From NCBI GenBank assembly GCA_014377795.1, contig JACMOY010000059.1:1-7830 (forward strand): 7,830 bases of DNA. Reading direction: 5' to 3'. The position numbers and the translations under genes were made by a program. Positions within the stretch are counted from its first letter, which is position 1; every line of letters starts with the position of its first letter. Below are positions 1 to 7,147 of the stretch, piece by piece. The stretch is from Actinomycetota bacterium (GTDB lineage Bacteria > Actinomycetota > Actinomycetes > Actinomycetales > Angustibacteraceae). A model generated the notes under the pieces. The model searched no databases. It was not told the DNA's origin and saw nothing but the letters and a program-made list of their open reading frames with translations.

Positions 1-185
1 ACATCCGGCTCGGGCCGTCCCTGTGGGCGCTGGTCGGCGGCGCGCCGCCCGGTGGGGACGGCTGGGGCTGGCAGGCCGAGCAGCACGACCTGCCGCCCGT
101 GGTGCACGCCGCCGTCCCGGCGCCCGAGGTCGTGCCGGACGTCGAGCCTGAGGTCGAGCGGGCCGCTCAGCTCAGCCTGTTCTGA
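1..185 (+). CDS. C-terminal end of an unidentified protein with a terminal beta-clamp-binding motif (5' partial)
   Basis: The frame is open from position 3 to the TGA at 183-185 and encodes the last 60 residues of a protein whose beginning lies outside the window. What can be seen is a short Trp- and Gly-rich piece (SLWALVGG, GWGWQAEQ), then a Pro/Val/Glu-rich, probably disordered tail, then the last five residues QLSLF. That pentapeptide matches the classic consensus for binding the DNA polymerase III sliding clamp (QL[SD]LF), and a flexible linker ending in it is typical of clamp-bound DNA replication or repair enzymes. The family itself cannot be named from this piece; a repair polymerase, nuclease, helicase or glycosylase are all possible. 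Third codon positions are almost all G or C, supporting real coding. It is convergent with the serine hydrolase, with only 15 bases between the two stop codons. Confidence 0.7.
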   Translation, partial: IRLGPSLWALVGGAPPGGDGWGWQAEQHDLPPVVHAAVPAPEVVPDVEPEVERAAQLSLF

Positions 186-200
186 GCGGCCCGCCCCGCG

Positions 201-1370
201 TCAGAGCGCGGCGTACAGCGCCTGCTCGAACGCGCCGTACATCGCCATCGCCTCGGGGGTGATGAAGGGCAGCGAGTTGGTGTAGATCGAGGCGCACACG
301 CCGGAGTCGGGGTCGACCCAGAAGTGGGTGTTGAACAGCCCGGCCCACGCGCCGGAGCCGGCCTTGCGGCCACCGGGGACGTCCTGGGTGTTGAGCAGCA
401 GGCCGTAGCCCCACTTGAAGCCCGGGCCCGGCCGGAACGCGTCGGTGGTGCCGGGGTCGGCGGTCTCGATCTCGGCGGGGAAGTCGAGGTCACCGATCTG
501 GTTGGTGAAGGCGGCCTGCACCGTCTGCTCGGACAGGATGCGGGTGCCGTCGAGCTCGCCGCCGCGCAGCAGGGCCTGCTCGAAGCGGATGTAGTCGCGC
601 GGCGTGGAGTACAGGCCGTGGCCGCCGGCCCACCACTCCGGCTCCTGGTTGAGGATCTCGCCGGCGCTGGACCAGCCACCGCCCTCGGCGGGCAGGTGGA
701 CGCCCACGGTGTTGCCCTTGGCCGGCTCGTCGAGCAGGAACGCCGTGTGGTCCATTCCCAGGGGGCCGGTCACGCCCTCTTTCACCGCGACGTCGAGCGA
801 GACCCCCGAGGCGGACTCGACGACCTTGCCCAGCCAGTCGGTGTTGATGCCGTAGATGTACTGCGTGCCGGGGTCGGCCAGCATCGGGGCCATGAGGGCG
901 ATCACCTTGCCGGGCACCACGTTCGGCAGGCCGGTGACGGCCTCGTACCGCTTGAGCTCCTCGCTCCAGAAGAAGTACCCGAAGCCGGCGGTGTGGGTGA
1001 TCAGCTGCTTGACGGTCGCCTTGCTGGCGGGGGCGCGCAGCCGCGGGGTGTCCCCGTCGAACCCGTCCAGCACCTGGATCTCGGCGAACTCGGGGCAGTA
1101 CGTCTGGACCGGCGCGTCCAGGTCGAGGGTGCCCTTCTCCATCTGCTGCAGCGCCACGGTCGTGGCCACCATCTTGGTCATCGACATGATGCGGAACTGC
1201 GTGCTGGTGTCGTCGTCGCCGGGCTCACCGACGTCGCGCGGGCCGAAGCCGCCCTCGTAGATGATGCCGTCGCGGTCGGCCGCGATGGCCGCGACGTGCG
1301 GCACCGCCTTCGACTCCACGGCTGCGGCGAGGACCTGGTCGATCTTCGACCGGTCGATGGCTGGGCTCAC
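201..1370 (-). CDS. Serine hydrolase, class C beta-lactamase / EstB-like esterase family
   Basis: A 389-residue protein of the beta-lactamase-related (PF00144) serine hydrolase family, usually an esterase, lactonase or peptidase of unknown natural substrate. The SxxK motif is SMTK at residues 63-66, giving nucleophile Ser63 and Lys66. The second motif falls at YGIN with Tyr173 as the likely general base, followed by the usual TDWLGKVVE helix. HTAGFGY at about 126-132 is the familiar HTSG-like element. A C-terminal WAGLFNTHFWVDP block (about 342-354) matches the third family motif, seen as GG(L/M)..tFFWvDP in EstB-like esterases. Length fits a complete single-domain enzyme. No signal peptide is visible, so it is probably cytoplasmic. 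The GTG at 1370 is chosen over a longer frame (to 1457) because GGAGGT lies 6 bases upstream and because the family-like sequence starts here. The true substrate is unknown, and real beta-lactamase activity is unlikely for this subgroup. Confidence 0.9.
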   Translation of the reverse strand: MSPAIDRSKIDQVLAAAVESKAVPHVAAIAADRDGIIYEGGFGPRDVGEPGDDDTSTQFRIMSMTKMVATTVALQQMEKGTLDLDAPVQTYCPEFAEIQVLDGFDGDTPRLRAPASKATVKQLITHTAGFGYFFWSEELKRYEAVTGLPNVVPGKVIALMAPMLADPGTQYIYGINTDWLGKVVESASGVSLDVAVKEGVTGPLGMDHTAFLLDEPAKGNTVGVHLPAEGGGWSSAGEILNQEPEWWAGGHGLYSTPRDYIRFEQALLRGGELDGTRILSEQTVQAAFTNQIGDLDFPAEIETADPGTTDAFRPGPGFKWGYGLLLNTQDVPGGRKAGSGAWAGLFNTHFWVDPDSGVCASIYTNSLPFITPEAMAMYGAFEQALYAAL

Positions 1371-1376
1371 GTGGGG

Positions 1377-1382
1377 ACCTCC
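1377..1382 (-). promoter_or_regulatory. Shine-Dalgarno site of the serine hydrolase
   Basis: GGAGGT on the minus strand, 6 bases before the GTG at 1370. It decides the start of the serine hydrolase against the longer frame, which would add 29 residues rich in Arg and His with no family resemblance. It is the strongest ribosome binding site seen in the window. Confidence 0.75.
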
Positions 1383-1464
1383 GTGCTCGTGGACGCCGAA
1401 GCGCCGCGCTCGTCGTTGAGTGAGAGCAACATCGCACCCTGGCGACCGCAGGGACAAGAGCGCG

Positions 1465-1911
1465 TCAGGCGGAGTGCCTCGGGCGGTGTCGGGCGAGGTA
1501 GCGACTCTGCCCGTCGGCGAGCTCGGCAGTGACCTGCTCGTCGCGCTCGGCGTCGACGGCTGCGTACACCGCGTCGTCCGTGCTGGTGGCGGGCCGCGGC
1601 AGCAGGGTCACGACCGGGTGCGGCTTGGTGTCGGCGACGGGTTTGCTGTCGGCGAGGGTGCGGGCGCCGAGCAGCACGTCGGCCAGGATCGTCGCGGTCA
1701 GCACCGAGTCGACCGCGAGGTCGTGCCGGCTGGCCGTGCGCACGACCGACAGCCGGGGCGCGACACTCTGCCGGGACGTCGGAGCGGGTGCGGGGCTGGG
1801 CGACGCACCCGAGCCGACCGATGCGATGACCGCGACCGGGTGACCGAGCGCCGCCGCGGCGAGCCGGTGGCGCCCGGCGTACCCACGGCCCAGGGCTGCG
1901 GCGAGCACCAC
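1465..1911 (-). CDS. Small hypothetical protein with hydrophobic N-terminus, probably exported
   Basis: About 148 residues; family not recognised. The first part is Ala/Leu/Val-rich, with a stretch RRRLLAVVLAAAL straddling the nominal start that looks like a signal sequence or membrane anchor. A short Ser/Pro/Ala linker (SPSPAPAPT) follows, as in many actinobacterial exported proteins. The remaining ~100 residues are soluble-looking and charged, with no motif I know. Third codon positions are strongly GC-rich in this frame, so it is real coding sequence. The start is uncertain. The GTG at 1911 has no ribosome binding site, and the same frame with the Arg-rich, signal-like stretch stays open back to a TAG at 1969-1971 without an ATG or GTG. 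A non-standard start (CTG at 1959 or ACG at 1950) or a sequence error is possible. It lies 94 bases upstream of the serine hydrolase on the same strand. It may be co-transcribed with it, though the hydrolase has its own good ribosome site. Confidence 0.6.
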   Translation of the reverse strand: MVLAAALGRGYAGRHRLAAAALGHPVAVIASVGSGASPSPAPAPTSRQSVAPRLSVVRTASRHDLAVDSVLTATILADVLLGARTLADSKPVADTKPHPVVTLLPRPATSTDDAVYAAVDAERDEQVTAELADGQSRYLARHRPRHSA

Positions 1912-1998
1912 GGCCAGCAGTCGCCGTCGTGCGGTGCCGGAGCGGTGCGTACCTGTCAGCCGATCAGCCTACGAGCGCGCACCGTCCGCGCGCCGCAG

Positions 1999-2027
1999 GT
2001 GTCGCGCGGGCGCGGGCGTGTCGCGCG
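1999..2027. repeat. Tandem 10-bp direct repeat in a divergent intergenic region
   Basis: GTGTCGCGCG occurs at 1999-2008 and again at 2018-2027, a 19-bp period or nearly two helical turns. It sits 15-44 bases before the ATG of the DUF1684 gene, in the 131-base gap between it and the divergent small hypothetical gene. The spacing fits a pair of sites for one regulator on the same face of the helix, but the surrounding DNA is rich in CG repeats and chance is possible. Confidence 0.35.
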
Positions 2028-2042
2028 TGCCAGGCTCGCGCC

Positions 2043-2690
2043 ATGACCACGGGTATGGCGACGGCCACCGACGCGCTGCAGCTGCTGGACTGGCGCGAGC
2101 GCAGCCACGAGCTGTACCGCGTCGTGCGCGCCCACGGCGACCCGGCCGTCGCCCACGCCCTGTGGCGCGAGGGTCGCGACCAGCTGCTGGGCTCGCACCC
2201 GGCGTCCCCGCTGGCCGCTCCGCACCGGGCCGCCTTCGACGGGCTGACGGTCGCCGACTACGACCCGGGCTACCGGTTTGAGGCGATGCTGCAGGACGCC
2301 GAGCCGCAGGCGCTCGACGTCGGGACCGGCACCGACGGCACCGTGTCGTTCGAGCGGATCGCCGTGGTGGTGCTGCCCCTGCCGGATGCCGAGGTGAGCC
2401 TGGACGTGTGGCGGCTGCGGTCCTACGGCGGTGGGTTGTTCGTGCCGCTGCGTGACGGCTCGTCCGGCGCCGCGACGTACGGCGGGGGCAGGTACCTGAT
2501 CGACACGGTCAAGGGCGCGAACCTGGGCGGCAGCCCGGACGGCGGGATGCTGGTGATCGACCTGAACTTCGCCTACAACCCTTCGTGCGCCTACGACCCC
2601 GCGTGGGCCTGCCCTCTGCCGCCCGCCGGTAACGCCACCGACGTCGTCGTGCCGGTGGGCGAGCAGCACGTCGGGCCGTGGGTGGCGTGA
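2043..2690 (+). CDS. DUF1684 domain protein
   Basis: A 215-residue protein of the DUF1684 family, common in actinobacteria and without a settled biochemical function. It shows the family's layout: an N-terminal helix with WREGRDQLL (41-49) and HPASPL (52-57), then FDGLTVADYDPGYRF (65-79), a beta-rich middle, then TYGGGRYL (145-152). The signature block at about 173-197 follows, with NFAYNPSCAYD, a second Cys (ACPLPP) and an Asn, and finally GEQ (206-208). The two Cys residues (182 and 190) are typical of the family. Length matches a complete member, and no signal peptide or membrane segment is seen. The ATG at 2043 lacks a strong ribosome site, and ATG 2055 is an alternative start. It is divergent from the small hypothetical protein and convergent with nuoD, with 6 bases between stops. 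Nothing here assigns a substrate. Confidence 0.88.
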   Translation: MTTGMATATDALQLLDWRERSHELYRVVRAHGDPAVAHALWREGRDQLLGSHPASPLAAPHRAAFDGLTVADYDPGYRFEAMLQDAEPQALDVGTGTDGTVSFERIAVVVLPLPDAEVSLDVWRLRSYGGGLFVPLRDGSSGAATYGGGRYLIDTVKGANLGGSPDGGMLVIDLNFAYNPSCAYDPAWACPLPPAGNATDVVVPVGEQHVGPWVA

Positions 2691-2696
2691 CAGCGG

Positions 2697-3869
2697 CTAC
2701 TTGTCGACGTCGCCGACGACGAAGAACATCGAGCCGAGGATCGCGACCATGTCGCTGATCAGCGTGCCGGGCAGCAGCTCGGTGAGCACCTGCACGTTGC
2801 CGAAGGACGCCGACCGCAGCTTCAGCCGCCAGGGCACCTTGTCGCCGCGCGACACCAGGTAGTAGCCGTTGAACCCCAGCGGGTTCTCGGTCCAGCAGTA
2901 GGTGTGGCCCTCAGGCACCCGCAACACCTTCGGCAGGCGGACGTTGATCGGACCCGTTGCGAGAGAGCCCATCTCGTCGATGCAGGCGTCCGCCAGGTCG
3001 AGTGACACGTGCACCTGCTCCAGCAGGCACTCGAGCCGGGCCAGCGCATCGCCGTCCGTGCGCGTCACCACCCGGCCGGGGCCGCCAGGCCCGAACAGCC
3101 GGTCGTAGGCGAGGTACGGCTCGTCGCGGCGCAGGTCGACGTCCAAACCGCTGGCCCGCGCGATCGGCCCGCTGACGCCGTACGCCGCCGCGATCTCGCG
3201 GGTGAGGACGCCGACACCGCGGGTCCGCGCCTCGACGATCTCGTTGCCCGACACCAGGCCCTCGATGTCCGGCATCCGCCGCCGCACCGCTGACACTGCG
3301 GCGCGTGCCCGCCCGAGCCAACCGGCGGGCAGGTCCTCCTTCAGCCCGCCGACCCGGTTGAACATGTAGTGCATGCGGCCGCCGGACACCTCCTCCATCA
3401 CCGCCTGCAGCTCCTCGCGCTCGCGGAACGCGTAGAAGATCGGGGTGATGGCGCCGAGCTCGAGGGGGTAGGAGCCGAGGAACATCAGGTGGTTCAGCAC
3501 CCGGTTCAGCTCGGCCAGCAGGGTGCGCGCCCAGACCGCGCGCTCGGGCACCTCCATGCCCAGCATCCGCTCGACACCGAGCACCACACCGAGCTCGTTC
3601 GAGAACGCCGACAGCCAGTCGTGCCGGTTGGCCAGCACGATGATCTGGCGGTAGTCCCGCACCTCGAACAGCTTCTCGGCGCCACGGTGCATGTACCCGA
3701 CGATCGGCTCGGCGGCCACGATGCGCTCGCCGTCCACCACGAGCTGCAGGCGAAGGACGCCGTGGGTGGCCGGGTGCTGCGGGCCGATGTTGAGCACCAT
3801 GTCGGTGGTCTCGAGGCCGCCGGCGCCTATCCCGACGCTCAGCGCGCGTCCTTGCACCGGCTGGCTCAC
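2697..3869 (-). CDS. nuoD: Standalone NuoD paralogue (49-kDa subunit of NADH-quinone oxidoreductase)
   Basis: A 390-residue homologue of NuoD/NDUFS2, the complex I peripheral-arm subunit that forms the quinone pocket with NuoB. Visible family blocks are [12 protein letters not shown] (29-40), [14 protein letters not shown] (60-73), [16 protein letters not shown] (113-128), [11 protein letters not shown] (162-172), [20 protein letters not shown] (216-235), [13 protein letters not shown] (328-340), RLKLRSASF (348-356) and the C-terminal SDMVAILGS...VVGDVDK. The quinone-site His is kept (His36, bovine His59). The quinone-site Tyr (bovine Tyr108) aligns with Trp85 in NRHDWLS, and bovine Asp160 aligns with Glu137 in PLELGAITP. 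There is no N- or C-terminal CxxC pair, so it is not a NiFe hydrogenase. It resembles the second, divergent NuoD of Streptomyces and other actinobacteria rather than the canonical operon copy. No other nuo gene is in the window. The GTG at 3869 is chosen because the next block follows closely; upstream is only a weak GGCGG. Divergent from ydbS. Confidence 0.92.
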   Translation of the reverse strand: MSQPVQGRALSVGIGAGGLETTDMVLNIGPQHPATHGVLRLQLVVDGERIVAAEPIVGYMHRGAEKLFEVRDYRQIIVLANRHDWLSAFSNELGVVLGVERMLGMEVPERAVWARTLLAELNRVLNHLMFLGSYPLELGAITPIFYAFREREELQAVMEEVSGGRMHYMFNRVGGLKEDLPAGWLGRARAAVSAVRRRMPDIEGLVSGNEIVEARTRGVGVLTREIAAAYGVSGPIARASGLDVDLRRDEPYLAYDRLFGPGGPGRVVTRTDGDALARLECLLEQVHVSLDLADACIDEMGSLATGPINVRLPKVLRVPEGHTYCWTENPLGFNGYYLVSRGDKVPWRLKLRSASFGNVQVLTELLPGTLISDMVAILGSMFFVVGDVDK

Positions 3870-3896
3870 CCGCCGCAGTCTGCCACCCGCCCGCGC

Positions 3897-3910
3897 GGCA
3901 CCGGTGTGCC
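3897..3910. promoter_or_regulatory. Palindrome in the nuoD/ydbS divergent spacer
   Basis: GGCAC-CGGT-GTGCC, a 5-bp inverted repeat with a 4-bp centre, containing the perfect 8-bp palindrome CACCGGTG. It lies in the only ~52 bases separating the start codons of the divergent nuoD paralogue and ydbS-like gene. A single dimeric regulator here could control both directions. No -10 or -35 hexamer is clear enough to call. Confidence 0.3.
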
Positions 3911-3921
3911 AGCATGAACGC

Positions 3922-4416
3922 ATGCGCAGCCCGGGGGACCCGATGGTGCCGGACGACGTCGCCTGGTCGGCCGTCTCGCCCCGCCTGGCGCTGGGCCGGC
4001 GCATCGTCGCGTGCGGCTCGCTGCTCGTCCTGGCCATCGCCGTCGTGGTCGTCGCCGGGGTCGCGGGGTCGCCGATCGCCTTCCTCGGTGCCCTGGTGCC
4101 GCTGGCGCTCGCCGGGTGGGTGTGGTGGCTGATCGGCCGGCAGGTCGCGGCGATCGCGTACGCCGAGCGCGACGACGACCTGCTGGTGCGCCGGGGCGTG
4201 ATGTTCCGCTCGCTGGCGGTGGTGCCCTACGGCCGCATGCAGTTCGTCGACGTCGAGGCCGGCCCGCTCGACCGGGCCCTCGGTATCGCGCGCGTACAGC
4301 TGCACACCGCCGCCGCCCGCAGCGACGCCTCGATCCCGGGACTGGCCCCAGACCAGGCCGCCACCTTGCGCGCCCGCCTCGCCCGCCGCGGCGAAGCGCG
4401 CCTGGCCGGTCTGTGA
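3922..4416 (+). CDS. YdbS-like membrane protein with one bacterial PH domain
   Basis: A 164-residue protein. Two hydrophobic segments (about 28-48 and 51-71) form a hairpin in the membrane and are followed by a bacterial PH (bPH_2) domain at about 75-155. The domain shows the typical strand pattern [43 protein letters not shown], read here as two blocks, 85-105 and 106-127, with the usual 'R-Q/F-V-D-V ... P-L-D-R ... G-I/L-A' core. The family (YdbS) nearly always pairs with the larger YdbT, as here, and its role in membrane or envelope physiology is not well defined. The gene overlaps the next by 4 bases (GTGA), so translation is likely coupled. ATG 3922 is the outermost plausible start. ATG 3943 is a real alternative, since GGGGGA lies just upstream and the conserved part begins right after it. 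Confidence 0.88.
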   Translation: MRSPGDPMVPDDVAWSAVSPRLALGRRIVACGSLLVLAIAVVVVAGVAGSPIAFLGALVPLALAGWVWWLIGRQVAAIAYAERDDDLLVRRGVMFRSLAVVPYGRMQFVDVEAGPLDRALGIARVQLHTAAARSDASIPGLAPDQAATLRARLARRGEARLAGL

Positions 4417-5846
4417 CCACCGAGGCGGCGAGCACGATCCCGGGTCGGACGCCCACGGACGGCGAGTGGCGTCCGCTGCACCCACTCACCCCGTTCGTGC
4501 GGGGCTGGAAGGTCGTGGCCGCAGCGCTCGTCGTGGTCGGTCAGCAGCGCGGCGGTGACCTGGCCCAGCGAGGGCTGCCCAGCCGCACCGAGGCCCTGAT
4601 CACCCTGGCGGCGATCGCGGCCCTCGCCCTGCTGGCCGGGGGGTACGCCCTGCTCGCGTGGCGTCGGGCCCGCTACCGCGTGGACGCCGACGTGCTCCAG
4701 CTGCGCACCGGAGTCCTCTTCCGGCAGGAGCGGCAGGCCCCGCTCGACCGGCTGCAGGCCGTCGACGTCGTCCGCCCCCTGCTCGCGCGGTTCTTCGGCC
4801 TGGCCGAGCTCAGCCTCGAGGTGGCCGGCAGCGGCGACTCCTCGATCCGCCTGTCGCTGCTGCGCGAGGCCGACGCCCAGGCGCTGCGCAGCACCCTGCT
4901 GGCCCGGGCGGCCGGCCTGGCGTACGAGGGCGACGTCGCCCCCGAGGCGCCCGAGCACGAGGTGCTGACGGTTCCCGTTGCGCGCACCGTGGAGTCGTTG
5001 CTGCGCAACGGTTCCATGCTCGTCGGGTTGTTGCTGCTCATCGGCACGGTCGTCGCCGCGGTGGTGCTGGGCTCGCCCGCGCCGCTGGTCGGGTTGCTGC
5101 CCATCGGGTTCACCGTCGTCAGCGTCGTGTGGACCCGCTTCACCGGCGGCTTCGGCTTTCGCGTCGCGACCTCGCCGGACGGCGTCCGGCTGCACCACGG
5201 GCTGCTGACCACCCGGTCGCAGACCGTCCCGCCCGGGCGGGTGCAGGCGGTGCGGATGCGACAGCCGCTGCTGTGGCGGGGCCGCGACTGGTGGCGGGTC
5301 GAGGTCAACGTCGCGGGGTACGGCGGCGGCCGCAACCGGGACGAGGGGGCCGTCGAGGAGAACCTGCTGCTCACCGTCGGCACCCGGGCCGAGGCGCTGA
5401 TGGTCGTCGGCCTGGCCCTGCCCGAGCTGGCAGCGGCCGCCGACATCGGCATCGACGTCGTCGCGGCGGGGCTGACCGGTCGCGGGTCGCAGGGTGGCTT
5501 CACGTCCAGCCCGCGCGGCGCCCGGTGGCTCGACCCGATCGGGTGGCGCCGGCACGGCGTGCTGGTGACGCGTGCGGTGCTGCTCGCCCGCCGGGGCGTG
5601 CTGGTGCGTGAGCTCGACCTGGTGCCGCACGCGCGCACCCAGAGCCTGGCCCTGCTGCAGGGTCCGCTGCAGCGGCGGCTGGGGCTGGCCTCGTTCGCGG
5701 TGCACTCCACCCGCGGCCCGGTGCGCCCCTCCGTGCAGCACCTGCCCGCCGACGTCGCGGCGGCGCTGCTGCACCAGCAGGCCGAGCGCGCGATGTCCGC
5801 GCGGGCCGACAGCACCCACGACGGCCGGTGGATGATGGGCCGGTGA
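4413..5846 (+). CDS. YdbT-like membrane protein with repeated bacterial PH domains
   Basis: A 477-residue protein in the usual YdbT size range. Hydrophobic segments lie at about 33-43 (weak), 61-82, 200-220 and 224-241, and three PH-like (bPH_2) units at about 85-165, 245-345 and 375-445. Each unit repeats the same core: [18 protein letters not shown] then [10 protein letters not shown] in the first, [20 protein letters not shown] then QAVRM in the second, and [13 protein letters not shown] then HARTQSL in the third. The protein is therefore anchored in the membrane with its PH units probably on the cytoplasmic side; partners and ligands are unknown. The GTG at 4413 overlaps the ydbS-like stop by 4 bases. 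The gene's own stop overlaps a GTG of the P450 by 4 bases in the same way. It probably acts in one complex with the YdbS-like protein. Confidence 0.9.
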   Translation: MTTEAASTIPGRTPTDGEWRPLHPLTPFVRGWKVVAAALVVVGQQRGGDLAQRGLPSRTEALITLAAIAALALLAGGYALLAWRRARYRVDADVLQLRTGVLFRQERQAPLDRLQAVDVVRPLLARFFGLAELSLEVAGSGDSSIRLSLLREADAQALRSTLLARAAGLAYEGDVAPEAPEHEVLTVPVARTVESLLRNGSMLVGLLLLIGTVVAAVVLGSPAPLVGLLPIGFTVVSVVWTRFTGGFGFRVATSPDGVRLHHGLLTTRSQTVPPGRVQAVRMRQPLLWRGRDWWRVEVNVAGYGGGRNRDEGAVEENLLLTVGTRAEALMVVGLALPELAAAADIGIDVVAAGLTGRGSQGGFTSSPRGARWLDPIGWRRHGVLVTRAVLLARRGVLVRELDLVPHARTQSLALLQGPLQRRLGLASFAVHSTRGPVRPSVQHLPADVAAALLHQQAERAMSARADSTHDGRWMMGR

Positions 5847-7051
5847 CCGGGCTCGACCTCACCGACCCGGCGGTCGTCGCGGACCCCTACCCGGCGTTCG
5901 CCGCGGCACGGGAGCGGACGCCGGTCGGCTGGCACGAGGGGCTCGGGCTGGTTGTCGCGCTGTCGCACCAGGGCTGCGACGCGGTGCTGCGCGACCGGCG
6001 CCTCGGTCGGGTCTTCACCCTGCGCGAGCCGCGCGCGGACTGGGACACCTTCAACTGGCTGCACGCCGACTCGATCCTGGACAGCGAGCCGCCCAAGCAC
6101 ACCCGCCTGCGCCGCCTGGTGGCCCAGGCCTTCGGGCGCGGGCACGTCGAGCGGCTGCGCCCGCGGGTCACCGAGCTGGCGGGCGCTCTGCTGGACGAGT
6201 GCGCCGACACCCTCGCTGCCACGGGCGGGTTCGACGTCCTCGCCGACTACGCCGAGCCGCTGCCCGTGCTGGTGATCGCCGAGCTGCTCGGCTGGCCCGA
6301 GGCCGACCGGCACCTGCTGCGGCCGTGGTCGCAGGCGATCGTGAAGATGTACGAGCTCGACCGCACCCCGGCTGCCGAGGCGGCCGCGCAGCGCGCCGGC
6401 GCCGAGTTCGCCGCGTACGTCGTCGAGCTGGCCGCCGCCCGCCGGGCCGACCCGCGGGACGACCTGGTGTCGCACCTGGTGCAGGTGCGCGACGGGTCGG
6501 ACCGGCTGGACGAGCACGAGCTGGTCGCCACCGTGGTGCTGCTGCTGAACGCCGGCCACGAGGCGAGCGTCAACGGCTTCGGCAACGGTCTGGTGTCACT
6601 GCTCGACGCGCCCGACCAGCTGGACCTGGTGCGCCGCAACGCCTCTGACGACGAGCTGATCGCCCTGACGGTCGAGGAGATGTTGCGGCACGACTCGCCG
6701 CTGCAGCTGTTCGAGCGCACCGCCACGTCCGACGTCGAGGTGGCGACGTCGTCCGGGGTGGTGCGGCTGTCAGCCGGGCAGAAGGTCGCCGCCCTGCTCG
6801 GGGCGGCCAACCGCGACCCGGCCGTGTTCGCCGACCCCGACCGGTTCGTCGCCGACCGCAGCCCCAACCCGCACCTGGCGTTCGGGTCGGGCATCCACTT
6901 CTGCCTCGGGGCGCCGCTGGCGCGGCTCGAGCTGCAGGCCTCGCTGCCCCTGCTGCTGCAGCGGTTCCCCCACCTGGCGCTCGCCGGCCCGCCGGTCCGG
7001 CGTCCGACCTTCGTGCTGCGCGGCTACCAGACCCTGCCCGTCACCGCCTGA
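5843..7051 (+). CDS. Cytochrome P450
   Basis: A 402-residue soluble class I-type bacterial P450, a haem-thiolate monooxygenase needing an external ferredoxin and reductase; none is in the window. The haem-binding loop is [10 protein letters not shown] with ligand Cys354. The K-helix ExxR is Glu279-Met-Leu-Arg282. The C-helix region has HTRLRRLV (86-93). The I-helix reads [13 protein letters not shown], with acid Glu240 but Ala241 where most P450s have the oxygen-activating Thr. P450eryF (CYP107A1) has the same Ala. Length is complete, with no membrane anchor. The GTG at 5843 is preferred because it makes a 4-base GTGA overlap with the ydbT-like stop, the same arrangement as the previous gene pair. 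GTG 5828 would add 5 residues and is the alternative. The substrate cannot be told from sequence. Coupling to two membrane PH-domain genes is unusual and may point to a lipophilic substrate, which is only inference. Confidence 0.93.
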   Translation: MTGLDLTDPAVVADPYPAFAAARERTPVGWHEGLGLVVALSHQGCDAVLRDRRLGRVFTLREPRADWDTFNWLHADSILDSEPPKHTRLRRLVAQAFGRGHVERLRPRVTELAGALLDECADTLAATGGFDVLADYAEPLPVLVIAELLGWPEADRHLLRPWSQAIVKMYELDRTPAAEAAAQRAGAEFAAYVVELAAARRADPRDDLVSHLVQVRDGSDRLDEHELVATVVLLLNAGHEASVNGFGNGLVSLLDAPDQLDLVRRNASDDELIALTVEEMLRHDSPLQLFERTATSDVEVATSSGVVRLSAGQKVAALLGAANRDPAVFADPDRFVADRSPNPHLAFGSGIHFCLGAPLARLELQASLPLLLQRFPHLALAGPPVRRPTFVLRGYQTLPVTA

Positions 7052-7082
7052 TTCCTCCCCCCACCCCGCGTTCCTCCCCCCA
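7052..7082. repeat. 12-bp direct repeat downstream of the P450
   Basis: TTCCTCCCCCCA occurs at 7052-7063, starting right after the P450 stop, and again at 7071-7082, a 19-bp period. It lies in the 96-base convergent spacer between the P450 and the methyltransferase. Confidence 0.5.
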
Positions 7083-7142
7083 ACCGGCTCCGCAGGTCCG
7101 GTACGGGCGTCTTGCGGCGGGTCCGGGGAAACCGGGTGGGGG
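7058..7142. terminator. Possible bidirectional transcription stop region between convergent genes
   Basis: The convergent spacer holds CCCCCACCC (7058-7066) and its exact complement GGGTGGGGG (7134-7142), 67 bases apart, with GC-rich sequence between. A 9-bp stem closing a large loop is a weak intrinsic terminator and there is no T-tract. The position between two converging genes is the main reason to suspect a role. Confidence 0.2.
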
Positions 7143-7147
7143 ATAGG

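Noticed and set aside
201..1370. Calling the serine hydrolase an antibiotic-resistance beta-lactamase
   Set aside because: The motifs fit the EstB-like esterase branch; there is no signal peptide and no resistance context.
1371..1457. A 29-residue N-terminal extension of the serine hydrolase
   Set aside because: A GGAGGT ribosome site lies directly before the GTG at 1370, and the extension has no family resemblance.
324..1532. A 402-residue open frame on the plus strand opposite the serine hydrolase
   Set aside because: It is the antisense of a gene with clear SxxK family motifs. Its product is a Gly/Val/Leu/Arg-rich string without domains, as expected from GC-rich antisense frames.
2697..3869. 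Reading the NuoD paralogue as a NiFe hydrogenase large subunit
   Set aside because: The two families are related, but neither of the CxxC pairs that bind the NiFe centre is present, and the NuoD blocks match throughout.
2911..4485. A 524-residue open frame on the minus strand across nuoD and ydbS
   Set aside because: It reads NuoD in the wrong frame and ydbS antisense; composition is Arg/Ala/Gly-rich with no motifs, while both real frames have unambiguous family matches.
4673..6559. A 628-residue and an overlapping 530-residue open frame antisense to ydbT and the P450
   Set aside because: They span the boundary of two well-supported plus-strand genes, have Gln/Arg/Ser-rich shadow composition, and no start or domain support.
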